DNA from: Batillaria attramentaria
Lineage: Eukaryota; Mollusca; Gastropoda; Batillariidae
DNA length: 64,000 nucleotides
NCBI GenBank assembly: GCA_018292915.2
Contig: JACVVK020000196.1
Location: 55,001-119,000, forward strand
Direction: 5' to 3'
A model generated the notes under the pieces. That model did no database searches. It was not told the origin of the DNA and saw only the letters and a program-made list of their open reading frames with translations. Below are positions 33,701 to 43,200 of the stretch, in pieces. Positions within the stretch are counted from its first letter, which is position 1. The number at the start of each line of letters is the position of its first letter. The translations under genes were made by a program, and so were the position numbers.

Positions 33701-34079
33701 AACATTTTTTGTGGATTGATCTCATTTAATAAAATGTGGCACAATGGTACATGTATGTCGACAGCTGTGCTACACAATAAACCAGTATATATTAAATACA
33801 CATGACCACAGTCTGTTGCAGAACTGTCGAGGCAGGTTTGTTGGATTACCAAACAAAACAGACAAATTTCTGTAAAATAAAAGGACTTTTTCAGGACACT
33901 GAGGAAAAAATAATTTAAGCTTTTAGACATGGAAAACTCACCCGATCATGAGGGACCCACGTGTGCTTGTGAAGAAATGGAAGAGATGCACTGAACATGC
34001 GAATTGGCTGAACAGGATAAAATCTGGTGCTCAGACGAAACAAACACCGCTGGCAAAGTCTCAAAGATACCACAGCCAT
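20636..34079 (-). CDS. TMEM65: TMEM65, complete spliced gene (8 exons, 248 aa)
   Basis: TMEM65 is a mitochondrial inner-membrane protein linked in vertebrates to mitochondrial Na+/Ca2+ exchange and to cardiac junctions. Eight exons join in frame to 248 residues (human about 240). Residues 1-40 form a basic, acid-free presequence typical of mitochondrial import (MAVVSLRLCQRCLFRLSTRF). Residues 61-85 (YDEEAAREFVFALSHEERTF) match the family's soluble N-domain. The membrane part has ALPFIGFGFLDNFLMIVAGE, the Gly/Ala-rich LGAAFGITTMAAAGFGNLIS, a loop LTPQQVDMKWTRW and VIGVTIGCLLGMWPLLFF. The C-tail is acidic then Ser-rich (REEEEETEPETVKP, PPSSSSPSS), longer than usual. Intron 2 is about 8 kb. All sites are GT-AG. 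Assignment is strong in exons 2 and 4-8; exon 1 is supported by its presequence and phase. Confidence 0.93.
20825..21020. repeat. (GTGGT)n-type satellite
   Basis: Pentamer-based GTGGT repeats with point changes, inside the last TMEM65 intron. The long His-Thr-Pro frames over it are artefacts. Confidence 0.9.
21386..21491 (-). CDS. TMEM65: TMEM65 exon 7 (residues 166-201)
   Basis: Reads SAHYVEAFVAKFGVRTPHLT and PQQVDMKWTRWASSL. Acceptor TGTGCAG, donor GTCAGT. It matches the family loop YVEAL...LTPKQVDMW. Confidence 0.94.
21680..21731. repeat. (CA)n microsatellite
   Basis: A pure CA run in TMEM65 intron 6, close to a (TTCAA)n block at about 21618-21638 and TTTATTGTCTGTCG, the arrangement of a reversed LINE tail. 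Confidence 0.9.
22436..22478 (-). CDS. TMEM65: TMEM65 exon 6 (residues 152-166)
   Basis: Reads AAGFGNLISDVAGV with split codons at both ends. Acceptor GTTTCAG, donor GTGAGT. It corresponds to AAALGNLVSDLAGLG of vertebrates. Confidence 0.92.
22801..22855 (-). CDS. TMEM65: TMEM65 exon 5 (residues 134-152)
   Basis: Reads GEYIDITLGAAFGITTMA plus one base. Acceptor TTTCCAG, donor GTAAGA. Small residues predominate, as in the glycine-zipper-like membrane segment of the family. Confidence 0.92.
23144..23470 (-). mobile_element. SINE family A, copy lacking its head
   Basis: (ATT)n tail, TTGGGTTCAGTTTGTGGCGC-type body and GTGGCACCGTTCATTTGGGC on the minus strand, stopping before the tRNA-like head. 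It lies in TMEM65 intron 4. Confidence 0.85.
23692..23759 (-). CDS. TMEM65: TMEM65 exon 4 (residues 111-133), first membrane segment
   Basis: Reads VALHQALPFIGFGFLDNFLM then IVA. Acceptor follows a long poly-T tract (TTTGCAG), donor GTAAGT. PFIGFGFLDN is the most recognisable TMEM65 motif. Confidence 0.95.
25193..25275. repeat. (GT)n microsatellite in TMEM65 intron 3
   Basis: A pure GT run of about 80 bp, 160 bp on the intron side of exon 3. Confidence 0.96.
25439..25477 (-). CDS. TMEM65: TMEM65 exon 3 (39-bp micro-exon, residues 98-111)
   Basis: Reads ETMEPPTTAQLRL with split codons at both ends. Acceptor TTTGCAG, donor GTAAGA. It fits the family linker (EKLEAPPPTPGQLR in vertebrates) and is needed to restore frame between exons 2 and 4. 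Confidence 0.85.
26141..26340. repeat. (CA)n, poly-G and (GT)n/(GA)n cluster
   Basis: A short CA run, a G homopolymer near 26180-26192, two GT runs separated by CCGGTGTGTTTGTCAC, and a (GA)n end. It lies in TMEM65 intron 2. Confidence 0.92.
26342..27890. other. TMEM65 intron 2, no recognised feature
   Basis: No exon is recognised. A short duplication (GGGACCGACCACAGAAACTA) occurs at about 26414-26455 and a (GT)n run at about 27326-27363. The rest is unassigned. Confidence 0.4.
27891..28310. repeat. 183-bp tandem duplication with three TGACGTCA sites
   Basis: Two diverged units share TTTCATCAG, AATTCAGTC, GGAAATCACAAGA and GAGGCTGACGTCAAA at a spacing of about 183 bp; a third, partial copy follows. 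TGACGTCA, the full CRE palindrome, occurs at 28031-28038, 28214-28221 and 28283-28290. It lies in TMEM65 intron 2. Confidence 0.75.
28333..28512 (+). mobile_element. SINE family B copy
   Basis: Reads GGGGAGCCAGGGTGGCCG, GAATGGTAGAGCGTTGG, GAGTTCGAATCCCGG, then TTGCCCCGTCTTTGATATC and a CACCCACCC end. Plus orientation, opposite to most other copies. Confidence 0.87.
28690..29000. repeat. T/G-rich low-complexity tract
   Basis: GTTGTT and TTTTGTT runs over about 300 bp in TMEM65 intron 2. The hydrophobic Val/Leu/Phe frames it generates are not supported as genes. Confidence 0.8.
29538..29770 (+). mobile_element. SINE family A, 5'-truncated copy
   Basis: Begins TTTGGAAATGTTCAGCCC and continues through TGGGTTCAGTTCGCGGCGC to an (ATT)n tail. 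TMEM65 intron 2. Confidence 0.85.
30391..30483. repeat. (GT)n microsatellite in TMEM65 intron 2
   Basis: A pure GT run of about 90 bp. Confidence 0.96.
30500..33425. other. TMEM65 intron 2, proximal part, no confirmed exon
   Basis: Contains (TA)n runs near 30735-30775 and 33181-33195 and T-rich tracts. An open stretch at 30815-31018 ends shortly before CCAATAAAG at about 31038, and an open minus-strand stretch occurs at 32214-32374; neither resembles a known protein and neither is required by TMEM65. Confidence 0.4.
33426..33579 (-). CDS. TMEM65: TMEM65 exon 2 (residues 47-98)
   Basis: Reads VPNKFVKMYRDIHGPVLYDE and EAAREFVFALSHEERTFLLG, then ELNKFVGAQSS. Acceptor TATACAG, donor GTAAGC. It matches the family's predicted-helical N-domain (ARDF.YSL...ER..LL.EL pattern). 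Confidence 0.9.
33942..34079 (-). CDS. TMEM65: TMEM65 exon 1 (residues 1-46), mitochondrial presequence
   Basis: Starts at the ATG ending at 34079 and reads MAVVSLRLCQRCLFRLSTRF and YPVQPIRMFSASLPFLHKH, then TWVPHDR before donor GTGAGT. It is rich in Arg, Ser and Leu with no acidic residue until near its end. A second in-frame ATG encodes Met28. Confidence 0.8.
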
Positions 34080-35551
34080 TTTTACAGTTAAAAAAGTGGC
34101 AAGTCCTTAGTACTATTTCACATGAAGTACTAAGTACTATTACTGTCAGTGCACGCTATGTCCACATCCAAACACAGACACAGTCCTGCCTGCTAATGTT
34201 AAACTGCCTGGTTGGGGTTGACAGTTTTGGTCTGCGTCTTTCTTTTGGTCATCACAGTCTCACTCACAGCAATAAATAAGATGTTCTATATTGATACATG
34301 AACAAGAGATTTCCTTTGACTGTGTAACAAAATCTGTTGAAGTTGTGTAACAGGTCCACCACCACAGTCAAGGATACCACAGGCTCCCCAGTCTGAATCG
34401 TGTTCAGCTAGACTGTTCGCCCGTTCTCTTAGGATAGCTGCCCCTTCCCCCCACCATCTGCTCCTTAGGACCGTCTCCAGTCACTCGTGTGGCGGGGACT
34501 CTAAACCCTAGCTTACCTACATGGACCAGAATCGATAGAATGCCGCCTCGACTGGTCTGTCATTGAGACAACATTCTGTATCCTCGGTGAAGTACGAAAG
34601 ATGCTAAAAACTTGTGTGGATTTTACTACGCCCCAGCCTTACTTCAGCATCAGGCTTGCGTGGGTTCCGAAAGCTCCAGCTTTGTTACTGCTACTCCTCA
34701 GTCCAGCAACAAGAGAGAAATCTTGAGCAACCCAACCTCCGAATGAACGAACGATTGTGGACGCCACCAAAAAAGACGCCCACGAGAAATTCCAGTTTCT
34801 GCCTTCAGCACCAATATCCTGCTTCCCGGTGCACATCCGATCCGCGATCGTGCTGTTTCCTCAGAAAAGAAGTCGTGTATCACAGAAGAAAAGGGTTCAC
34901 CGCCCACAGCGTTCTGCCTGTGTCGTCTGCTGCCAGTCAGTGGTCAATGCGTGATGACATTCCTCCTCGGGTTTCCAAAACAGGTTGGCAGAAGTTATTG
35001 CCCTTGAAAACGACTTCCACAAGGGAGTAGTTATTACTTTCAGAACTATTCAGTTCTGCACAATTGTATTTATTGTAGTTTTAGAGAAATTCTTTGCTGC
35101 TCTCCAATGTTTTAACTCGTACTGACGCTTACAAATGGCCAAATATGAAGCAGGAAGAGCGTGAAACGAGCGTGTATTGTAGATAACTGAAGTAGCCCTT
35201 ATCACGTGACCACCAAAATGGCTCCATCTACTTTCTCTTTCGCAAAGCCTGAAGGGCTGGGTCATGTTTGATGAGGAAACCGTTGTGACATATATAATTT
35301 GATTGCCCATGCATATGAATAATCTTCCACGGATGACCACTTCAAATGTGGAAAAGTCACAAAATGTACCGGTAGGTACCACACACTTTCCACAGCCATG
35401 CGACAAATGACCACAGCTTATATCACGTATATATACATGTATTATAAACAGGGCTGAACACACTGGACTCCACAGACTGTTTGGATGTAGCACAGTTTTT
35501 AAGAAAATAACATTTACAGGTCAGGTGTGAGAAAAGAAAGGACACGCACAA

Positions 35552-35586
<35 letters not shown>

Positions 35587-36167
35587 GAAATACAGAGAGC
35601 AACAAAGTTTAAGGGAGTTCTTTTTATGATGGACCAGTTTTCCATGGCATTCAACAAACCAGTAATCACTGTACAATATCAAGCATGCATCATGGGACAT
35701 ACACAAACAATTCTCACAGAATATAATCATGTAAAACACTGGGACTGAATTCAGCAGGATCATAACATGCCACACCTTGTTAATGGGACTGGACAGGCTA
35801 CAAATGAATGGAGTCTGCATGGAAAGCATTTTAATCAAATGATGCAGGTATCTAGGTTGTTAGCAAAATGTGTCCACACAAATGACAGGACACTTATTCT
35901 AAGATATATACTGAACTATCACACTGTGATGTGTACGAAAATGTACAGGTCTCTGTCAAACAGCAGTTCGTAGCAAGAATGATGACCACTATTTACTTGC
36001 ATGATGCCATCACCATAAGGGGCTTGGAATATGTGTGTCATGGGTAACTGCCTAAAACTTTGACACAGATTTTCATCTTTCCTGCCATTTCTTAGGTTAA
36101 GAACATGCATTCATAACTCTCTCTCTCTCTCTCCCATCCTCTCATATACTCACAGACTAGTATGCGT

Positions 36168-36210
<43 letters not shown>

Positions 36211-36269
36211 TTCAAACAACCTCATGCATATCGATCACTATACCACACAAATTCAAAAATATATCAATG
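34080..36269. other. Between TMEM65 start and CDKAL1 3' end
   Basis: Should contain the TMEM65 promoter just above 34079 and possibly the 3' UTR of CDKAL1 below 37112. A plus-strand open stretch of 138 codons (34614-35030) has no recognised similarity. A minus-strand AATAAA hexamer lies near 35069-35074. Short CT and CA runs occur at 35551-35585 and 36118-36202. Confidence 0.4.
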
Positions 36270-36274
36270 CACTG

Positions 36275-36442
36275 CAGGGGCGTAGGAACCACGGGGGCCC
36301 TGGGGGCCCAGGCCCCCGTTCGATTTTTGGAAGGGGGGCCCGAATATCTTTGGGCCCCCCTTGCTTTTGAAAAGAGGAGAGGGGGCCTACCAGTGGTGGG
36401 GCCCCCCTGCTCTGCTGTCGCAGGACACAATCCTTGGCAGTC

Positions 36443-36475
<33 letters not shown>

Positions 36476-36570
36476 CAAAAAACCTCCCCCCCCCCCCTTC
36501 TTCACCCCGGCCGTATGGCTCACCCGACTTAGTGAGCCCCCCTTCCTGTCAGCATCTTCCTACGCGCCTG
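36275..36570. mobile_element. 296-bp inverted-repeat element with 5-bp target duplication
   Basis: The left end CAGGGGCGTAGGAA and right end TTCCTACGCGCCTG are inverted copies of each other. CACTG directly flanks both sides (36270-36274 and 36571-36575). The inside is GGGCCC-rich with a CA run and no coding potential. This is a non-autonomous DNA transposon; the superfamily is uncertain. Confidence 0.8.
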
Positions 36571-36834
36571 CACTGCAACTCAGAATAATTTACATGTGTA
36601 CATGTACACAGCTGATGCCAGCCGTCACAGCCTTCCACAGAGTGAGTATGTTCCTCTCTTACGGGCACCTTTCAGTTCACTTACTGTTAAGCCACTGTAC
36701 TCTTCAATGAGAATGCTTCATAATAGAGTACTCATAAAACCACTGCTTCACTTTACGTAAAACAAAAAGCAGTAAATACTTCCTACTTCACACCAGTGCA
36801 GGCACATTTCAGTGCTGGTATCTGCAGGGTTGCA

Positions 36835-37019
36835 CATTTTCCACAGCTTCTATAGGACAAAGTGTCCTGGAAACAGCAAAGTGATAGGACACAGTGTCCT
36901 GGCCACTTAGTGGCAATAAAAATTTTAACAGGACAAATGTCCGCTTGAGGTGGGAAAAATAGGACATTTTAAATTTTTATAGGTCAATGTCCTGGGACCG
37001 ACTTAAATGTGCAACCCTG
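36835..37019. mobile_element. 185-bp MITE, CAGGGTTGC ends, 6-bp target duplication
   Basis: Ends are CAGGGTTGCACATTT and its inverse AAATGTGCAACCCTG; TATCTG flanks both sides (36829-36834, 37020-37025). CAGGG ends suggest the hAT group, although hAT duplications are usually 8 bp. It lies about 90 bp past the CDKAL1 stop codon, so probably in its 3' UTR. Confidence 0.85.
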
Positions 37020-37111
37020 TATCTGTACGGTGTTTTTTTCATGATGCATTTCTAAAAACGCTGTATCTTTGCACAGTTGAATGGAGTGCCAAGCTGTCAA
37101 GCTTCGTTGAA

Positions 37112-37228
37112 TCATCTTGTGCGTTGGAACAGAACATAGGCTCTCCATACTACAGCAACACAAAGTGCTGCAGCCCCAACTTTCACAGCAAACGGAACAC
37201 CAGCGTTCTGGCTGTCCTGCTGCCACAG
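37112..37228 (-). CDS. CDKAL1: CDKAL1 exon 14 (residues 521-558, stop), tail anchor
   Basis: Reads [20 protein letters not shown] then [18 protein letters not shown] and TGA. Acceptor CTTCCAG. One hydrophobic segment close to the C-terminus, flanked by Lys/Arg, fits the ER tail anchor of the family. Primary sequence is not conserved with human, so the call rests on phase, position and hydrophobicity. Confidence 0.8.
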   Translation of the reverse strand: MWQQDSQNAGVPFAVKVGAAALCVAVVWRAYVLFQRTR

Positions 37229-40200
37229 CTGGAAGAAAGAAAAAGAAAGTAGTATACTTTGAATAGTAAAAAGAAAAGAAGGCATGCAATATGGGACTGG
37301 CTACAAGAAGTCATATTCTATGTCTTTTGCCCGCTACCCAAGAACATCCAAATCACGTGTCTCTGGTCTGTTATGATTTGAAATACTGTAATTGCTTAGG
37401 AATTGCTGCTGCTGCTCTTTTAGTCTTTTGTTGCTGCTGCTAGGGCTTTACATTGTTGCCTCTGTTGGAGCAGACAGGGTCCATACAGGTTCACAGTCTC
37501 AAAAATCCATGACTTTTCCAGGATTCCATGACCTGTATGGACCCTGGAGCAGACAGGGAAGGAGAGCAAGACAGATGAAACAAAAGATGGACAAACAAAC
37601 AATCAGACAGTGTTACGTGATTCTGAGCATAACACAGGAAAAAGTGTATAACACGTGTCATATTGCACTATTCTCAAAATCCACTCCTGTCAAAATTCCA
37701 CAATGCTGATTAGTTATCTACCTGTGGTAATCCAGAAATTTGTCCCTTCATCAGTGGAGGCGGTACATCAGGACGTTTTGCTTCCTCTTTGGGTGACAGT
37801 AACCTTCCCTTCATGAAGTGTTTGCCTGTTTCCACAATCTCCACCTCCACCATCTTTCCCATCAGGTCTTCGTCTTTGGGCACTAGAACCTGGTAAACAG
37901 ATGCCAATTCTGATTATGAAAACAGATTGAAAACAGAGTTAACATGACAGCAAGACCACATTCACACACACACAAACATGCATGCTCACACACACTGTGA
38001 CATTAGGTGCAATATGCACAAATGCCATTGTAATAATAATAATACTTATAAGGCGCCCATCTCTGAAGGACATACTCAGAGCACACACACCCACACACAC
38101 GCACGCACCCAAACATGAACATGGACAGAGGGTCCCAGTTATCAATGGAAACCCTGATGGAACAGGTATGTTTTGAGTTGTGATTTAAAGGATCGTATGC
38201 AGTATAGGATGGGATGAGATGAGGATGATGCAAGAACAGCAAAGATAATGGGAATGCACATACCTGGTCATAGCTCTTGTTGTGAGCCACATAGTACTGC
38301 TTGTCATGGGAAACCTCTGTTACAAGCACCTGCTGCTTCTGTCCAAGCTGATAGAAAGAAAACAAAGATACTTTTCCGAGGACTACTCATCTCACAGGCT
38401 GGTGAAAACTTGTATTTCCTGGACCTATGTTATAACATTTATATACACATTCTAGAGTCAGACAGACATCTCTGGTCCACTGCAATTTTCATCTGAGCAT
38501 TTTTCTCTGCACAGGACATTACATCTTCAACCTTCAGACCCATCCCTTTAACCCCCCCCCCCCCCCACCCACCCACCCCCATCCCACTCCTTCTTTAACC
38601 TCACACTTCAAAATTCAGAGATTCAGGAATCTGCCCATTGGCAAAACTCACCTTGTGAGTGTAGGGATGGTACGAGCGAAACAGCTCTGATAGCACCTTT
38701 GTCCTCTGTTTAACCTGTGTTAGAGAGAATACAAAGATTGCAAAGATCAGGCTTACAGATTCCAAACAGGGTTGGGTAATACTGATCACATTAATACCAA
38801 CGCTTTATCCCAACTATTTGGCTCAAAGCACCATGAGCTAAACCCAACACGCACGCTCACTTGAATCACAGTGCATAATCTCTCAGACACTGGACACGAA
38901 CACATGACAATCACTTGTGAAGTGCCCGCTCAGCAATTTATGTTTCGTAATTTCAGAATTAAATTTATTTTCGATTTTTGTGGGCTGAACATTTCCAAAG
39001 CAGAGGATGATGAAGCCAGAGTACCTGGACAGAACCCCGAACGGTCAGTCCAAATGAACGGTGCCACATACGAGAAAGAAGAATTCTTTGCCCTGAGTGG
39101 TACTCAAACCTGACCTTGGTGACAAAGTCTTAAACGCTAGATCACCAGCCGCCCAAAGTTGTAAGTTTGGGACTGCCCAATGGCTGACAATTTTCCTGCC
39201 ACAACTACCATGTAGCACAAATAACATGATCTATCTTTTTTTCAAAGCAGAACAGCCCTCTGCTAACACAGGAAGACAAGGACACAAAGTTTGTTTTTGG
39301 CGGCAGCAGGTGGTGATAAAAGGATTTTCAGCAGGAAGCAGTACAGAGTGAAATACGTCACCAAGAAAGAAAGAAAGAAACAAATTGTACTTCTGGTGGA
39401 GGGATGCGTGGCATCTTGGCAGCTGGGGTACCAGGCCGCGGGAAAAACTGGTTGATGAAGAGACTGGCAAATTTGTACTGTCGCACCAGTTCTAGTGTCT
39501 CCTCAAAGTCCTGCATACAAAAACCACAAATAACCAGATCTGTGATACTTCATGAATAAGTGCACAAGTAACTCTATCTCTGACAAAGAGAATTATAATG
39601 AAAAAAAAAAAAAAAATTCACAAACCTTCACTTAACATCTTTATAATTTCCATGAATAATGGAAACAAAACTACAGTGAATGTACCTTCTCCGTCTCTGT
39701 TGGAAAGCCACAGATAATGTCAGTGGCGATGTTCACATCAGGAACCCTGAAAAACAAAAACAAAAAGACAACCATATTACACATTTTTTAAAAAAGTTAT
39801 CATCTGCACTACAATCTACATACTTACCCTGAGACGCTCACAAATTACCAGTGCTTTATACAAAATAGCAATTTTATCATGCTTCCACTAATATTAATTT
39901 AAATGGTGGGTGGGTGGTGTTGGGAAGCTGGAGTACCCAGTCAGACCCTCCTACCCCCCCCCCTCCCCCCCCAAACAATGACGACCAGAAATGAACTATA
40001 CCCCATGCTGGACTTGAAAAAATCCAACAGACTCAACCCAGGGACTCTTGCACTTGTGACAGAAGTTGTTATCTCTCCTCAACCACCCACTGTGTAACTA
40101 AAACTATACTGCAAACACCAAGACACCTCACCTTTCCCTCAGAAAATCAACAACATGCTTGAAATCAGCACAGCAGTACTCTCTCCTCATGTCCATCAAA

Positions 40201-43200
40201 ACACTGTCAGAGGCCGACTGTACAGGCACGTGTAGGAAGGAGTAAACACGCGGGTGGTTCAGAATCTTGGCCATCTCCTGGAAACACAAGAGACAGACGA
40301 TAAACAGAAGAGACACAAACCAGTGAACACATACAAACAGTAAGCACTGAAAATGGTATACCTCAAGAGATTCACCATACAAAGAAATGTAAAAACCAAG
40401 CTGGGGAATTGCTGAGGAAAACAAAGACTGAAATCTAGGCCTGGGTGCAGACGCAGCGCCCTGCTGACGGACTATGGGGGACCACCTTACTTAAACAAGT
40501 TTTTAGCATTTCTTAAAGGCATTTAGTAGCCTCTCCTGGCACCCATAAGTAAAATACTGCCATGGTTCTGACATGTATGTCTTAAAAAATGAAATTACAT
40601 GTATCATGAAACATGACTGTGTGTGCTTTTCCCCCCTTCCTTTTCTATGGCTTAGATTTGTTTTGGCTGAAAGGGTAGGAAATTTGGCTGAAAATGCCAA
40701 ATGACTGAAAATTCCCCAGCCAGAAAAACTCTATGACTGTATTGCATTTTGAACGAAAAGCCACCCTGCCTTGCACAAAGGCACTTGTCAGTGCTGACTC
40801 TAGCCAGAGTCTTGATGGTATAGCAAACTGCTGATATTGCTATTGTTGCTGTGTGGAGATTATCTTCAGCCGTCGTAAACTCCTAGCATTAATAACTGTC
40901 TGTCTGTCTGTCTCTGGCATTTGGTAAAATCCTCTGAAGAAGAAGCACGTAGTGGGACACTTGAAATCTATCACACGCGCAGCACTCTCATCTTGGAGAG
41001 TGTTCGACCCAGGAACACCAACAACGAACAATTATCCAATGTAGCAAATCTATGAATGAACAATGGAATAAATAACTAAAGTGCATTAAAAGAAATTAGA
41101 CAGAAAAGCAAAGCAAAGACAGACAAAACTGAACCTCAAGGTGCTCAAGAATGTAGGGAGGGTTGGTCATGCCTAGTCGCATGCGGGCACCCTGGGGAAT
41201 GACTTCCACCAGCTGCCACAGCAGCTCCGGCAACGTCACACCAATGTCGTGACCATAAGCTCCAAGATCTTCTGATGTAAGCCAGATCTCCACGACACCC
41301 TCTGAAAACACAACAGTAGAGATGTATTGCAGTCATCAAGCTTTCTATCAAAAATCTTCTTTCTTTTTTTTTTTTTTTAACAGTGGACAAACCACAAAAC
41401 TTGATAAAATTCACACTGAAACCAGCAGGTTTTTATTTTTGACATTATGTCAGCAGTTCTCCTACAAAATGTTGACCATACTACATGTATTTCATTAGCA
41501 TAATTTACAATTTTGTAAACAAAAATCCATTCATTCATTTGATTCATTTGATTAAATGCTCAGTTATAGTTTAAATAATAGTTATAGTTGTATATTTTAC
41601 ACAATTACAGACACTGCAGATAACAGGGTATTGTTAAAGGTTAAGCCTGCCATATCTCACCAGAGAATGACTGCTTTGCCCTCTCCACTATGTCTTCAGG
41701 TGGGTAACTGCCAAGGTCTCCACGAGCATGCTTTGTTTTGCAATAGGTACACTGGTTCAGGCACCTTCATAGAACAAAACAAAAACAAAATTATTGAGAA
41801 TGAAAAGTACAGTTTCTTGAACCTGAGCATGGTGTATGTGTGATCTAGGAACATGGTATGACAATTCAATGATTGCTGCTGAAATGCAGGCAAGGAATAA
41901 TTGTAGATACATGTATACATAATTATTTCCAGTCCTTGGAGCAAGACTTCCACAAAGCACTATTTTATCTGTAACTTAAGAGAAAGAGGGGAATGTAATA
42001 TATACATACCCAGTGTTGATTGCGATGATTTCGATCAAGGGATTTTTGCGGATTTTGGGGAGATTCAGTGCCGCCCCTCCTGTTTTCTTGCCAGACTGTT
42101 TCTTCTGACCAAACAGCCTCACAGTGTGACCTAGTGAACATATAAAAATGTCAAACTTCAAAGACAAAGCATTTTATGATTCACAGCAAAGCACTGGACT
42201 AACACTTCGTTATTTATCAGGACTGCCAAATCGTTACCTACCAGTACCACCATACTTCACATGCACCGATTACAAAAAAGAAAACACTTCACAGGCCACC
42301 AGACAAAATCAAACATTCACTTTCTGACCTTTATGCACCAGTTGACTAGTTACTGCATATAGCACTAAAAGTGTTTTCAATGAGGCACAATGAACAGTCG
42401 CCTGTGCAAGCCTGATACATGTATTTCTTTTCAGATTTTACTGAAATATCACATGGTTAAGTGACAACTGAGGTCTTTCACAAACATACCTTTCAGTGTT
42501 TCTTCTACCACCTCCACAACACGATCTATCTGTTGCACTCCGACCACACTCAAACCCTGTGAAAAAAACAAAAAACACACACACATTAAATTATTAATAA
42601 ATACATTTCGAAATTCCTCTTATGACAGCACGAGGCCAGGATTGTAACAGAAGTTGTGAATTATATGTCACAAGCAGGGCTTCATGTCGGAACCCGCAGG
42701 GGAAAAGGAAGAGAGGCCGGCCTCACAACGGCTAGAGGCGGGACACTGAGGCAGAGCTATGCAAGCAGGGGACCAACTGGCCTGGAGTGGCAAGAATAGC
42801 CCAGAACAGAGTGTGATAGCGAAGGGTTGTTGATGGCCTATGCTCCACTTGGAGCCAGGGGCCTAAGTAAGTAAGCAAGGGCTTCATTTCAATGTCAGAC
42901 ATCAACCACAGACCGATTCAACTTTAAAAGGTCTGATTACCTTCTCATCAAGGCAGACATGTATTACACGCGTATATATCTATGTCCGATCATTTTTGCA
43001 TTTTAAGTAATCATCATGTCCTATTTCAGTTCCCATGGATACAAAGCCCTGAACTAGTGAAGTGCGATTCACACACCTATTGACTACTTCCTAGATAACT
43101 TTTTGTGAGTGATATAATTTCATGCTCCACATTTACCCTACAAAATCGAAGTACCACTCTGATTAAGTTTCACAGGGTTTTTTTTGTTTTGCTTCCTAGA

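Noticed and set aside
34614..35030. Plus-strand 138-codon frame upstream of TMEM65
   Set aside because: No recognisable domain and no splice context that connects it to other exons; the composition does not stand out from flanking DNA.
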